From assembly GCA_934479825.1 (NCBI GenBank), contig CAKSOW010000008.1:1-64000 (forward strand): 64,000 nt of DNA. Direction: 5' to 3'. A program made the translations under genes and the position numbers. Origin of the DNA: an uncultured Eubacteriales bacterium (GTDB taxonomy: Bacteria > Bacillota > Clostridia > Oscillospirales > CAG-382). Shown piece after piece: positions 19,499 to 28,356 of the stretch; position 1 is the stretch's first letter, and every line of letters starts with the position of its first letter. Under the pieces are notes generated by a model, which was not told the DNA's origin, ran no database searches, and was given only the letters and a program-made list of their open reading frames with translations.

Positions 19499-19990
19499 AT
19501 GTCAGAAAACAGAAAATCAAGGATCATGTTTGTCTGCCACGGCAACATTTGCCGCAGTCCGATGGCAGAGTTTATCTTTAAAGACCTTGCCAAAAAGCAA
19601 GGCATCGCAGATCATTTTTTAGTTGTTTCTTCTGCGACAAGCACGGAAGAAATCTGGAACGGCATCGGAAATCCGGTCTATCCTCCGGCAAAAGCCGAAC
19701 TTCAAAGACATGGGCTGTCCTGCGACGGCAAGCGCGCGGTGCAGTTGCAAAAGAGCGACTATGAAAAATACGATCTGTTCATCGGCATGGACAGCGCAAA
19801 CATCCGTAATATGCTCCGCATTTTCGGCGGCGATCCTGCGGGAAAGGTGCATAAGCTTATGGATTACACCGAACGTGGCGGTGATGTTGCCGATCCGTGG
19901 TATTCCGAGCGTTTCGATGTGGCGTATCGGGATATTTTCGACGGTTGTGCGGCATTACTGGATGCCATTCTGAAACAGGGTAAGCCATGA
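19499..19990 (+). CDS. Low-molecular-weight protein-tyrosine phosphatase
   Basis: 163-aa cytoplasmic phosphatase. The P-loop FVCHGNICRSPMAE near the N-terminus carries the nucleophilic Cys and the Arg-Ser of CX5RS. The general-acid DPWYS lies near 125. Length is typical for the family. The start follows the promoter at 19421 and a weak GGTGG. It reverses tyrosine (or arginine) phosphorylation; the target is unknown. It stands alone between a terminator and a TIGR04076-like gene. Confidence 0.92.
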   Translation: MSENRKSRIMFVCHGNICRSPMAEFIFKDLAKKQGIADHFLVVSSATSTEEIWNGIGNPVYPPAKAELQRHGLSCDGKRAVQLQKSDYEKYDLFIGMDSANIRNMLRIFGGDPAGKVHKLMDYTERGGDVADPWYSERFDVAYRDIFDGCAALLDAILKQGKP

Positions 19991-20044
19991 AATTGCAAAT
20001 AGTTTGGGTGCGGCGAAAATATACGGTGAATTGAGGAAAACGTT

Positions 20045-20380
20045 ATGAAAAGATGGGTTACGGAAGATTGGAAATTCGAGCTTGCGGTAACGAACGGGAA
20101 AGCCGGTCATTGCAGACTCGGTTTTGAAACCGGGGATAAATTTATTTTTTCATACGGCTGTCCCGAGGAAATCTGTCCTCGCGTAATGGCAGATGTATTC
20201 ACATGGTGCGAAGTTATAAGATGCGATGGTGATTTTACCAAAAGGGGCGAAAAGGAAACATATGAGATGGATTTGCTTTGTCCGTGTCATTGTATTTCGT
20301 TTCGATTGAAAGCAACGCCTATAAATCGTGATGAAAACGGGAATGCGTTGCCGAACGGACCAAAACCGAAGGATGATTAA
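20045..20380 (+). CDS. TIGR04076-like small protein
   Basis: 111-aa protein resembling the TIGR04076 family, whose function is not established. Visible: an N-terminal beta-rich segment (WKFELAVTN), FSYGCPEEICPRVMADV and a Cys-containing LLCPCHCISFRL segment. TYGCP and C-terminal CPD/CPC-like motifs are usual in the family and may bind metal. This copy is rather short. A GAGGAAAACGTT stretch lies before the ATG. It follows the phosphatase gene by 54 nt and may share its transcript. Confidence 0.6.
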   Translation: MKRWVTEDWKFELAVTNGKAGHCRLGFETGDKFIFSYGCPEEICPRVMADVFTWCEVIRCDGDFTKRGEKETYEMDLLCPCHCISFRLKATPINRDENGNALPNGPKPKDD

Positions 20381-20658
20381 AAGAAGGTTTTTTATGACCA
20401 AAACGGTAGCAGTTCTTATAGGAGAGGACGACAAATTCCGGAGGAAATCACCCTCTGATCAACGGATTCATCGCAAAAGGTGAAAAACCGCAGTGTTGGT
20501 CAAGGGACGGTAAGAATCGAACAGGCTAATATATGCGGTCAAGGCAGCAAACGGCAACAACAGTGATTATGCCAAAACGGGGAGTGCGAAAAGAAGCTGG
20601 CGGAGATGATAGAACAACTGCAAGGATAGGGGAGGTAAACTCCTTATACTTGTGAGAC
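20381..20658 (+). other. Gene-poor stretch with possible coding remnants
   Basis: No intact gene is seen. A 29-codon frame (20394-20483, MTKTVAVLIGEDD...) has AGAAGG 6 nt before its ATG, then runs into a stop. A second frame continues for about 28 codons (...GFIAKGEKPQCWSRDGKN). A third short frame ends in ...KLAEMIEQLQG near 20629. This looks like a decayed gene or several gene ends, possibly part of the same small island as the HNH pseudogene. Confidence 0.3.
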
Positions 20659-20686
20659 TTGACTTTTTACAAAAAAGTGTTATAAT
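20659..20686 (+). promoter_or_regulatory. Sigma-A promoter upstream of the HNH gene
   Basis: TTGACT at 20659, 16-bp spacer, perfect TATAAT at 20681. It would give a leader of about 80 nt before the HNH frame. Confidence 0.7.
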
Positions 20687-20773
20687 AAAAGTGCAATTCA
20701 ATAAATCTGAACATTTTCGGTGGAATACCACAGAAAACGAATCGACTAATCTTCTGTAATGCTATTATGAGGA

Positions 20774-21864
20774 TTGCCCTTTGAGGTTTATAGTGATAGG
20801 TCGCCCTATGGTCGGTTACATGCTTTTGTTGAATTGACTTCATCACAGGAGGCAATTGACATCTTTCCGTATATACAAAATATGGGAAAGAGCAAACAGC
20901 AGTCTATGGACTTGAATAGAGAAACCGCCATGCGGCTTTGGAACAAGTCCTTTGGTAAGGATACGAAGGCAGTGGATTTTGCCGGAAGAACCATCGCCAA
21001 GGGAGCTTACAATGACCGTAACAGCGAGTTCGGATGGAATGTGGATCATGTTCTTCCGCAGAGCAGAGGGGGCGTTACGGCAGACCATAATTTGGTTTGC
21101 TGCCACATCAGTACGAACAATGAAAAGGCAGATAAATTTCCGTGCTTTACCGCAAACGGAATTGCTTTTGAAATCGTAAAGGTGCAGAATCATTATGAGA
21201 TTCGGACAAAGAGCAAGAAAAAAGAATCTGTTGAGGGACGAAATCGGAAGATTGGGATTTCTTTGATTCTGCATCTGGCATCAGATTCTTTAAAAAACTG
21301 AAAGGTATTCAGAACAAGAAAAGGTTTGTCGGAACCGTCTTCATCAGACTCCGAGGGCTTGCCAACATGGCGGTTGTTGATTTCATTGAAGAACTGATGA
21401 ACACTGAGGACATTTTCTTCAAGACGGAGCGTTCTTATAACGGCAGTGAGTTAATCATTGCTGCAAGAAATTATGATATGCCGCTGAAGGACGATATTTC
21501 GGAATTGCTCGATAAGTGCATTCTTCTCAATACCTATCTTGGCAAATATTTTGTTCCCGGTGGCTACATTACGACTTACGATATTTATTACAGAGTTGAC
21601 TGCTTTGACGATAAGGCAGCTATGTACGGACAAATTGAAAACATCGATCGGACAAATATGACTTATCGTAATTTTCATGGCGTAATTTTGAATCTTCATT
21701 CACAACTCAGCGGGAGCAATACTTTATTTGTTAACGGCATTGTGTTGGATAGTACGGAGGCCGGTAAAAAGGTCGAGAAGAACCGTAATGCGGAGTATAC
21801 GGAGTATAATTATATTTATACCCAATTATCTGAAAATCTGAAAAAGGAGGCAAGCGGAAAGTAA
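20774..21864 (+). pseudogene. HNH endonuclease-like gene with a -1 frameshift
   Basis: Two frames that read as one protein. The first (20774-21301) has an HNH-type core, GWNVDHVLPQSRGG followed by DHNLVCCHISTNNEKAD, where the paired His/Asn residues would bind the catalytic metal. After GRNRKIG the coding sense moves at the GGG of 21254-21256 into the frame of the second part, reading DFFDSASGIRFFKKL... and running without a stop into the 165-residue tail (21367-21864). One G lost from a G-run would explain it. The start is also poor: only a TTG at 20774, while an ATG at 20767 (MRI...) is out of phase by one base. Probably an inactivated gene; a programmed shift or sequencing error remains possible. 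Likely a stray mobile or defence nuclease. Confidence 0.7.
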
Positions 21865-21894
21865 GATAGCTGTTGCCTCATTGATGAATTTTAC

Positions 21895-21937
21895 GAGGGA
21901 GAATGTCAGGCGACAGTCATTCTTCCTTTTAATTTTT
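21895..21937 (+). terminator. Terminator after the HNH pseudogene
   Basis: GGGAGAATG pairs with CATTCTTCC around a loop containing GTCAGGCGAC. It is followed by TTTTAATTTTTT. Confidence 0.6.
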
Positions 21938-21955
21938 TATACGCAGTAAACAAAG

Positions 21956-21993
21956 AAAAAGGTTCTCGGAGGGAATCCCTCTGGGAACCTTTT
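21956..21993 (+). terminator. Second hairpin terminator
   Basis: AAAAGGTTCTC...GAGGG pairs with CCCTC...GAACCTTTT with a short AAT loop. This is a strong near-perfect stem 20 nt after the first hairpin. The remaining gap to 22150 shows nothing supportable. Confidence 0.6.
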
Positions 21994-22150
21994 GTGCTAT
22001 ACGATTCAAAACAAGCAAATCTTCCGGAACAGACGCAATCAAACAATTCGCGCTTGCTCCGATTGTGGTCAAACATGCGGTCAAAATGTTTTCAGAATTT
22101 CAAGAGGTGCCGAAGTGGTGGAAAAATACCCGATTTGCCCCGAAAACACA

Positions 22151-22188
22151 AAAAATAAAGCCGAAAACGATTCGTTTTCGGCTTTATT
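22151..22188 (-). terminator. Terminator of tRNA-Pro
   Basis: Arms AAATAAAGCCGAAAAC and GTTTTCGGCTTTATTT flank a short loop directly after the tRNA 3' end on the minus strand, followed by a T-run. Confidence 0.85.
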
Positions 22189-22265
22189 TGGTCTGAGTGG
22201 CGGGATTTGAACCCACGGCCTCTACCACCCCAAGGTAGCGCGCTACCAAACTGCGCCACACCCAG
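22189..22265 (-). tRNA. tRNA-Pro (anticodon GGG)
   Basis: 77-nt tRNA on the minus strand with the CCA end encoded. Acceptor stem CTGGGTG pairs with CACTCAG (one G-U). D-arm GCGC...GCGC with TTGGTA loop. Anticodon stem CTACC/GGTAG with loop TTGGGGT gives anticodon GGG. T-arm contains GTTCAAATC. It has its own promoter and terminator. The short frame that crosses it is an artefact of translating a tRNA. Confidence 0.95.
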
Positions 22266-22288
22266 ATTGCTTTTCTGCAACATGAGAG

Positions 22289-22317
22289 ATTATACCATAG
22301 ACGACAGTCTTTGTCAA
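22289..22317 (-). promoter_or_regulatory. Consensus promoter of tRNA-Pro
   Basis: Minus strand: perfect TTGACA (22317-22312), 17-bp spacer, perfect TATAAT (22294-22289). Such a full-consensus promoter suits a stable RNA gene. Confidence 0.88.
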
Positions 22318-22536
22318 GTGCTTTTTGAGAAAAAACATTTTTTATTCCGAATTTTTTTGGAATTTTTCCGACATATCGACAAGCAATCCTTCGGTTTGCC
22401 CGTACCCTTGTTCTTCAAATTCGCTGTCCCGAATTCATTTGATTCGCTTTTTCGGACATTTGTTCCGGTTTTTGAGAGAAAATATATTTTTTTACCAAAT
22501 AAATCACATACGTTCATATTTTTTACTGCAAAAGCA
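22318..22536. other. AT-rich gap between tRNA-Pro and the mraZ promoter
   Basis: No gene, RNA or clear repeat is seen. The stretch is rich in T-tracts and holds only short random frames. Confidence 0.5.
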
Positions 22537-22565
22537 TTGAAATTGACGGCGTATTGATATATAAT
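22537..22565 (+). promoter_or_regulatory. Sigma-A promoter of the mraZ division operon
   Basis: TTGAAA at 22537, 17-bp spacer, perfect TATAAT at 22560-22565. The leader to mraZ is about 120 nt and contains repeated TGGAGCGAAAAC/TGGATTGAAAAC/TGGAG-type phrases (about 22574-22622), which resemble the spaced repeats MraZ binds in front of its own operon. Confidence 0.75.
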
Positions 22566-22691
22566 ATAACCAAGTGGAGCGAAAACCCTCAAAATGGATT
22601 GAAAACACATGAAAATGGAGTAAGCGGTCAAAGAAAATACTGCGAAATCCGATTTTTTCATTTTTTACAAACAGAAAGGCAGGTGAACCGT

Positions 22692-23111
22692 TTGTTCTCC
22701 GGAAAAGCATACCATACCGTAGACGCCAAGGGCAGACTGTTCATCCCTGCTATGTACCGCGAGGAATTAGGCTCAAATTTTGTTGTTGCCAAGGGATTCA
22801 GCGACCCGTATCTTGTGATTTATCCGCAAAACGAATGGGAGGCGCTGATTTCCAAAATCGACGCGCTCGGTATGGATAAAAACGCACGGAACATCAAGCG
22901 CTATGTCATGATGAGCGCCAATCCCACCGAAATGGATGCCCAAGGACGTATCGTTCTTTCCAAAGAACACCGTGAATTTGCCGGACTTTCCAAAGATGTA
23001 ACGGTTCTCGGCATGAACAATACCATTGAAATTTGGGATACGGCCGCACTGGAAGCCGAAACCCTGACGCCGCCGGACAACTTGGAAGAGATTCTCGGCA
23101 TGCTCAAATAA
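22692..23111 (+). CDS. mraZ: Division and cell wall regulator MraZ
   Basis: 139-aa AbrB-like transcription factor and first gene of the dcw cluster. Two SpoVT/AbrB-type repeats are seen, each with a DAKGRL/DAQGRI core (VDAKGRLFIPAMYREEL and DAQGRIVLSKEHREF). Known role: binds repeats in the mra promoter and adjusts expression. The TTG at 22692 (MFSGKAYHTVDAKGRL) matches usual MraZ N-termini and has AGGTG upstream. A GTG at 22683 is the alternative but lies too close to AAAGG. Confidence 0.93.
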   Translation: MFSGKAYHTVDAKGRLFIPAMYREELGSNFVVAKGFSDPYLVIYPQNEWEALISKIDALGMDKNARNIKRYVMMSANPTEMDAQGRIVLSKEHREFAGLSKDVTVLGMNNTIEIWDTAALEAETLTPPDNLEEILGMLK

Positions 23112-23133
23112 GCGGACGATCGGAGAAACAGAA

Positions 23134-24075
23134 ATGCAGCAGAATTTCGGACATTATTCCGTTCTTCTTGATGAAACCATTGAAAATTTGAATATTCGTC
23201 CGGGTGGAACCTATGTGGATTGTACGCTTGGCGGCGCCGGTCATTCGGAGCAGATTTTGAAGCGGTTGACCGAAGGCGGCAGGTTGATAGGCATTGACCG
23301 CGATTCCTATGCCCTTGAAAAGGCCTCGGAACGCTTGGCGCCGTTTGGTTCGCAGGCGATGCTTATAAAGGGCAATTTTTCCGATGCGGCTGATTTGTTA
23401 AACGAAAACGGAATCACTGAGATTGACGGCGTTGTAGCGGATCTTGGCGTTTCCTCCTTTCAGTTAGATAACGCCGACCGCGGTTTTTCCTATATGCATG
23501 ATGCGCCGCTCGATATGCGCATGTCGCAAGGCGAGGGCATGAGCGCGTATGACGTGGTCAACGGGTATGATGAAAAAGAGTTAGCACGCATTATTTCGCT
23601 GTACGGTGAAGAGCGTTTTGCCGGAAAGATCGCACGCGACATTGTGCGCGCGCGCGAAAAAGAGCCGATCAAGACCACGTTTGAACTGTCCGAGATTATC
23701 AAAAACGCCATCCCTGCCAAAAACCGCAAAGACGGTCCTCATCCGGCCAAACGCACCTTTCAGGCTATCCGCATCGAGGTCAACGGGGAATTAGACGTGA
23801 TTCCGAAAATGATTGACGGTCTGTTTCCGCTTCTTACTGTCGGAGGCCGTATGGCGATTATCACCTTCCATTCCTTGGAGGACCGTATCGTCAAACATAC
23901 TTTTTTGGAATATACCAAAGGTTGCGAATGTCCGCCGGATTTCCCGGTGTGTGTCTGCGGCAAAACGCCGCGTGCCGAAGTTTTGACAAAAAAGCCGATT
24001 CTGCCGTCTGTCACGGAACTTGCGGAGAATCCGCGTTCGAGAAGTGCAAAACTCCGCGTGCTCATGAAGATCTAG
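23134..24075 (+). CDS. rsmH: 16S rRNA m4C1402 methyltransferase RsmH (MraW)
   Basis: 313-aa SAM-dependent methyltransferase that modifies C1402 of 16S rRNA. The N-terminal HYSVLLDE and YVDCTLGGAGHSE form the SAM site, followed by VADLGVSS, PLDMRM and IISFHSLEDR-like ITFHSLEDRIVK. Length is typical. It lies 22 nt after mraZ with CGGAGA before the ATG. The stop is TAG. Confidence 0.96.
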   Translation: MQQNFGHYSVLLDETIENLNIRPGGTYVDCTLGGAGHSEQILKRLTEGGRLIGIDRDSYALEKASERLAPFGSQAMLIKGNFSDAADLLNENGITEIDGVVADLGVSSFQLDNADRGFSYMHDAPLDMRMSQGEGMSAYDVVNGYDEKELARIISLYGEERFAGKIARDIVRAREKEPIKTTFELSEIIKNAIPAKNRKDGPHPAKRTFQAIRIEVNGELDVIPKMIDGLFPLLTVGGRMAIITFHSLEDRIVKHTFLEYTKGCECPPDFPVCVCGKTPRAEVLTKKPILPSVTELAENPRSRSAKLRVLMKI

Positions 24076-24171
24076 CGGCGACTACTGCGGACAGTTTTAC
24101 AAAGAAATTTTTTGGTTCGTGCGAGATTGAAAACAGCACAAACCACGTAAAATAATTGCATTTCAAAAATC

Positions 24172-24233
24172 AAGTTCTTTTGCGTCTCTTTTCTTTCAAG
24201 AAAAGAGACCGGGGTATGGGGCGGAGCCCCATA
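24172..24233. repeat. Solo outer-arm repeat module between rsmH and ftsL
   Basis: TTCTTTTGC is followed by a hairpin CTTTTCTTTC/AAGAAAAG and then GGGGTATGGGGCGGAGCCCC. The order matches the outer ends of the 1-kb repeats at 47852 and 54605 (TTCTTTTGC, CTTTTCTT..AAGAAAAG, GGGC..GCCC). It sits in the 186-bp gap of an otherwise tight operon. It could act as an attenuator or simply be a repeat remnant. Confidence 0.55.
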
Positions 24234-24261
24234 AGAAAATCAGAAAGGAAGTTTTGGGAAA

Positions 24262-24999
24262 ATGACATCAAATGCAGGAACGGAATACATAAATTTGAAA
24301 AAGGCAAAATACAATAGAGATATGAGAGAAAAACGTGTGAATGCCACCGTACAGAGACAGGCACAAACGCGTCAGATCCCTGCATCGGAAAGAAAAATTG
24401 CTCCCGAAACCAAACAGGCTGCGACACGCTATAACCGTTCGCACGGCGCTCCGGTCTATGCTGCAGCCACATCCGCTTATTCCTCCCATAGCGCCTACGC
24501 TCCTACCTCCGGTGAAACACTCGCCGACGGCTTGCTTTCCGATATCGCCGATTCGGTCGGTAAAGCCATTGCCGCTAAGCGCAAAGCCAAGGCGCGCGAA
24601 CGGGCGTCTGAGGCAAAGTATGTCAAAAAAAGCGTAAAAGCGGCCACTCCTTTTCCGATTTCGGTCATCGGCTACATGGTCGTTTTTGCTGCTATTGCCA
24701 TGTTCCTTGTGCTCGGCAATACCAAGATCAATGAAGCGACACTCCGTGCCGACGCCTTGAAAAGCGCGGTTGCGGCTGAAACAGAACGTTCGGAACAGCT
24801 TACTTCCGCTTTGAGCCAGCGCCGCGATATCGGCTATATTGAAGATTACGCCGAAAATGTGCTCGGCATGGTCAAATCGACCGATGTTGCCAAGCATTAT
24901 GTGAATATTTCCGGTGAAGATAAGATTGCCGTGAACGGTGTAGGCGTGAATGTTTCGGCACAAAATGAGCCGGATGCGGCAGACATGTCCGCAAACTGA
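24262..24999 (+). CDS. ftsL: FtsL/DivIC-like septum protein
   Basis: 245-aa bitopic membrane protein. A long, basic cytoplasmic N-terminus (about 1-130) is followed by one membrane segment (about 134-153, VIGYMVVFAAIAMFLVLG) and an extracellular heptad-like stretch ending RDIGYIEDYAENVLGMVK, the usual FtsL/DivIC C-terminal motif. It should pair with DivIB to recruit septal synthases. Sequence conservation is low in this family; the call rests on topology and the place between rsmH and the PBP gene. The N-terminal tail is longer than usual. Confidence 0.8.
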   Translation: MTSNAGTEYINLKKAKYNRDMREKRVNATVQRQAQTRQIPASERKIAPETKQAATRYNRSHGAPVYAAATSAYSSHSAYAPTSGETLADGLLSDIADSVGKAIAAKRKAKARERASEAKYVKKSVKAATPFPISVIGYMVVFAAIAMFLVLGNTKINEATLRADALKSAVAAETERSEQLTSALSQRRDIGYIEDYAENVLGMVKSTDVAKHYVNISGEDKIAVNGVGVNVSAQNEPDAADMSAN

Positions 25000-25034
25000 T
25001 TTTTCGTGATTCGTCATAGGTAGGAGGATAGGGA

Positions 25035-27287
25035 ATGTTCGGCAAAGATCTGAAAAAGCCGCTGTTCGGACGCGGTATGACGGTCATGGCTGTCTTTATT
25101 CTCCTTGCGGTCTTGCTCGGCGCGCGGCTTTGGTATTTGCAGATGGTCGAAGCTGACCGCTATAAAACCGGCGCGTATGAGCAGTATACGACGGAAATTT
25201 CCATAAGTCCTAAACGCGGCACAATCTACGACCGCAATATGACTCCTCTTGCCGTGAGCGATACCGTAGAGACCGTCTTTATTTCACCTTATGAGATTGC
25301 CAATCAGAATGAAAACAAAGAAGCGGATAAAATCGTTGATATTTCCGCGCAGAAAAGCAAAATAGCCGACTTCTTATCCGAAACCCTGGAAGTTGACCGT
25401 GCGGACGTTTTGGAGCGTATGGAGCGCACCAAATCCAAATATCAAATTATAAAGAAAAAAGTAGAACGCGAGACTTGTGACAAGATCCGCGTTTTTATAA
25501 ACGAAAATAAAATTGTCGGCATTCATTTGGAAGAGGATGTCAAGCGCTCTTATCCCTACGGCAGTCTTGCCAGCCACATCATCGGCTTTACCAATTCCGA
25601 TAATGCCGGCGTTCTCGGTGTGGAATCCTACTATAATAATTATCTGAAAGGGTCATCCGGAAAAATCGTTACCGCACAGAATGCCAAAGGCAAGGATATG
25701 CCGTTCAAATACGAAAGCTATGTCGAAGCCGAAAACGGCCTTGGCGTTGTGCTGACAATCGACTGGCAGGTGCAGTCGATTCTGGAAAAAAACCTCGAAA
25801 TCGCACTTCGTGACAATAAGGCGCAAAACCGCGTATTCGGTATCGTTATGGACGTAAATACAGCGGAAATTTTGGCTATGTCCACCAAACCAGACTATGA
25901 CCTGAACTCGCCGTATACCTTAGATACCCTGTCCCAAGAGAAACTCGACGCATTTGTCGGTACAGAGGACGAAAAAAAGGCTTATTATAAAGAACTTTTG
26001 GAGGGACTCTGGAAAAACAAGGTCATAACCGAGATCTATGAGCCCGGTTCTACTTTCAAACTTATCACCAGCGCCATGGCGCTCGAAGAAAACGTCGTTT
26101 CGCCGACCGATACGTTTTTCTGTACCGGTTCCAAAAACATCGGCGGCTATAATATCCATTGCCATAAGAAGGGCGGCCATGGATTGGAAACGTTTGAACA
26201 GGGCTTACAAAATTCCTGCAACCCGGTGTTCATGGAAGTTGCCGAACGAATCGGAAAAGAACGGTTCTATAAATATTTTGAAGCCTATGGCTTTACCGAA
26301 AAGACCGGTATCGACCTGGCCGGGGAAGTGTCGGGTCTGTATCATACGGATATTAACGGATTCAACCAAACCGAACTTGCCGTATATTCGTTCGGTCAGA
26401 CCTTTAAAATCACACCGATGCAGCAGATTTGCGGCGTTTCAGCTGTGGCAAACGGAGGAAATCTGTTAAAACCGCATGTCGTGAAAGCGCTTGTGGACGA
26501 CGACGGAAATGTGGTAAAAAGCTTTGATACGACGGTTGTGCGCAAGGTGAATTCCGAAGAAACCTCCAAAACCATCATGACCTACCTCATGAACGGCATC
26601 AATATGGGATCTACCAAAAACGCCTATGTCAAAGGCTATAAGATTGCCGCCAAGACCGGTACATCGCAGAAACGCGATAAAGAGGGAAACTATTACATAG
26701 GTTCCTGCGTGGCATTTGCCCCGGCGGATGATCCGCAGATCGCTATTCTGATCGGTATCGATGAGCCGAGCGGCGCCAATTATTATGGCGGTCTTATCGC
26801 GGCGCCCGTTGTTTCGTCGGTGCTTACCGAGGTGCTTCCGTATCTCAATATCGAACCGTCACTCACAGAGGAGGAAGCTGCGCTTATCGATGTTGCCGTC
26901 CCGGATTACCGCGGACTTTCGGTGGAAAGCGCCAAGGAATCAGCTGCCGGTGCCGGTTTCAAGACAAAGGTCATCGGCAACGGCGATACCGTTACCGAAC
27001 AACTGCCGCGTTACGGCGGAAAGATTCCGAACGGCGGTATTGTGATATTCTATACCGGCGCGGAAACGCCGGCTGAAACGGTCACGGTTCCCGATGTCAC
27101 GGGGTATTCGCCGGTTCAGGCAAACAAAACGCTCATCAATGCCGGACTCAATGTCCGCATGGAGGGCGCATACCGGGAGGACGTTTCGGGTTCTGTGGCG
27201 CATAAGCAGTCGCCGGAGGCCGGTACGGCAGTCAAACCCGGCACAGTGGTCGAGGTCGAATTCCGGCATCTCGATTCATCCGACTGA
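25035..27287 (+). CDS. Class B penicillin-binding protein with two PASTA domains (FtsI/SpoVD type)
   Basis: 750-aa septal transpeptidase. Membrane anchor about 13-32, dimerisation domain (about 50-230, with RGTIYDRN), transpeptidase domain with active serine S339 in GSTFK, S394-C-N396 and K540-T-G542, then two PASTA domains (about 617-680, 683-745). It crosslinks septal or spore cortex peptidoglycan with FtsW. PASTA domains occur both in SpoVD (sporulation) and some vegetative PBP2 proteins, so the exact role is open. GGAGG is 8 nt before the ATG. It lies 35 nt after ftsL. Confidence 0.93.
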   Translation: MFGKDLKKPLFGRGMTVMAVFILLAVLLGARLWYLQMVEADRYKTGAYEQYTTEISISPKRGTIYDRNMTPLAVSDTVETVFISPYEIANQNENKEADKIVDISAQKSKIADFLSETLEVDRADVLERMERTKSKYQIIKKKVERETCDKIRVFINENKIVGIHLEEDVKRSYPYGSLASHIIGFTNSDNAGVLGVESYYNNYLKGSSGKIVTAQNAKGKDMPFKYESYVEAENGLGVVLTIDWQVQSILEKNLEIALRDNKAQNRVFGIVMDVNTAEILAMSTKPDYDLNSPYTLDTLSQEKLDAFVGTEDEKKAYYKELLEGLWKNKVITEIYEPGSTFKLITSAMALEENVVSPTDTFFCTGSKNIGGYNIHCHKKGGHGLETFEQGLQNSCNPVFMEVAERIGKERFYKYFEAYGFTEKTGIDLAGEVSGLYHTDINGFNQTELAVYSFGQTFKITPMQQICGVSAVANGGNLLKPHVVKALVDDDGNVVKSFDTTVVRKVNSEETSKTIMTYLMNGINMGSTKNAYVKGYKIAAKTGTSQKRDKEGNYYIGSCVAFAPADDPQIAILIGIDEPSGANYYGGLIAAPVVSSVLTEVLPYLNIEPSLTEEEAALIDVAVPDYRGLSVESAKESAAGAGFKTKVIGNGDTVTEQLPRYGGKIPNGGIVIFYTGAETPAETVTVPDVTGYSPVQANKTLINAGLNVRMEGAYREDVSGSVAHKQSPEAGTAVKPGTVVEVEFRHLDSSD

Positions 27288-27333
27288 CAAAACAAAAATC
27301 AGGATATAACGTTTAAGCGGAGAGTGAAGAAAC

Positions 27334-28305
27334 ATGACGGAGATTTTTGCCGGTGCAGGCATATGCTTTGTCCTTACCGTAATACTTGCAAGAGTTTTTA
27401 TTCCGGTTTTAAAAAGCGTTAAAATGGGACAAAAGATTTTGGATATCGGTCCGCGCTGGCATAAATCCAAAGAGGGAACGCCAACCATGGGAGGCCTGTT
27501 CTTCCTTGTTCCGATGCTTGTTATCGGCGCTGTTTTAGCTGTTTTAAAGAACGAGCCGATTCTCTTTGCCCACCTTGCGTTTCTTCTTGCCAATGCCGCT
27601 ATCGGCTTTATCGATGATTATGTCAAGTTCTTCAAAAAGCAGAATGAGGGACTGACGCCGCCGCAGAAAATGGTCTTGCAGTTTGCTTCGGCAACCGTCT
27701 ATGTGTTTGCCTTGAAAACACTCGGTTTTATTGATACAACCATTCGTCTGCCGTTTACGGACAATGTGTGGGTTCTTCCTCTTCCGGCTTATTTGGTGCT
27801 TGCGGTCGTAGGCATCGTCTTTACGGTCAACAGCGTCAACCTGACGGACGGAATCGACGGTCTTGCCGCAAGCGTTACGGCAATCGTCATGGTCTTTATG
27901 GCGGCACTTAGCTATAAGACTCAGAATATTTCCGGCTTTACCGTGTCCCTTTTAACAGTCGGCGGTATGCTTGGCTTTTTGGTGTATAATTTTCATCCGG
28001 CCAAGGTCTTTATGGGGGATACCGGTTCGCTCTTCTTGGGAGCGGCGGTCAGCAGTATGGCTTTTATTCTCGATTGCCCGTTTCTTTTGATCTTCACGGG
28101 ATTTGTGTACTATGTCGAATCGTTTTCGGTTATAATACAGGTAACAAGCTTTAAATTGACCGGAAAACGTATCTTTAAAATGGCGCCGATCCACCATCAT
28201 TTTGAAATGTGCGGCTGGTCGGAGGTGAAAATTGTCACTGTGTTTTCCGTGACGGCGGCCATGCTTTGTGCCGTGGGCAGTTTCGGTTTCCTGCCGACAC
28301 TGTAA
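27334..28305 (+). CDS. mraY: Phospho-MurNAc-pentapeptide translocase MraY
   Basis: 323-aa integral membrane enzyme with about ten membrane segments. It makes lipid I from UDP-MurNAc-pentapeptide and undecaprenyl phosphate. Seen motifs: GTPTMGGLFF, the Asp-rich FIDDYVK, NSVNLTDGIDGLA, FMGDTGSL and PIHHHFE. Length is typical. It lies directly between the PBP gene and ftsW; murD, murE and murF, which often sit beside it, are absent here. Confidence 0.97.
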   Translation: MTEIFAGAGICFVLTVILARVFIPVLKSVKMGQKILDIGPRWHKSKEGTPTMGGLFFLVPMLVIGAVLAVLKNEPILFAHLAFLLANAAIGFIDDYVKFFKKQNEGLTPPQKMVLQFASATVYVFALKTLGFIDTTIRLPFTDNVWVLPLPAYLVLAVVGIVFTVNSVNLTDGIDGLAASVTAIVMVFMAALSYKTQNISGFTVSLLTVGGMLGFLVYNFHPAKVFMGDTGSLFLGAAVSSMAFILDCPFLLIFTGFVYYVESFSVIIQVTSFKLTGKRIFKMAPIHHHFEMCGWSEVKIVTVFSVTAAMLCAVGSFGFLPTL

Positions 28306-28356
28306 AAATTGTAAAATCGAATGCCGCAAACGGCAAAATAAAAGGGGAGTTTGGGA

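Noticed and set aside
22092..22283. 63-codon minus frame reading GVAQFGSALPWGGRGRGFKSR
   Set aside because: This is the translated tRNA-Pro gene, a well-known artefact.
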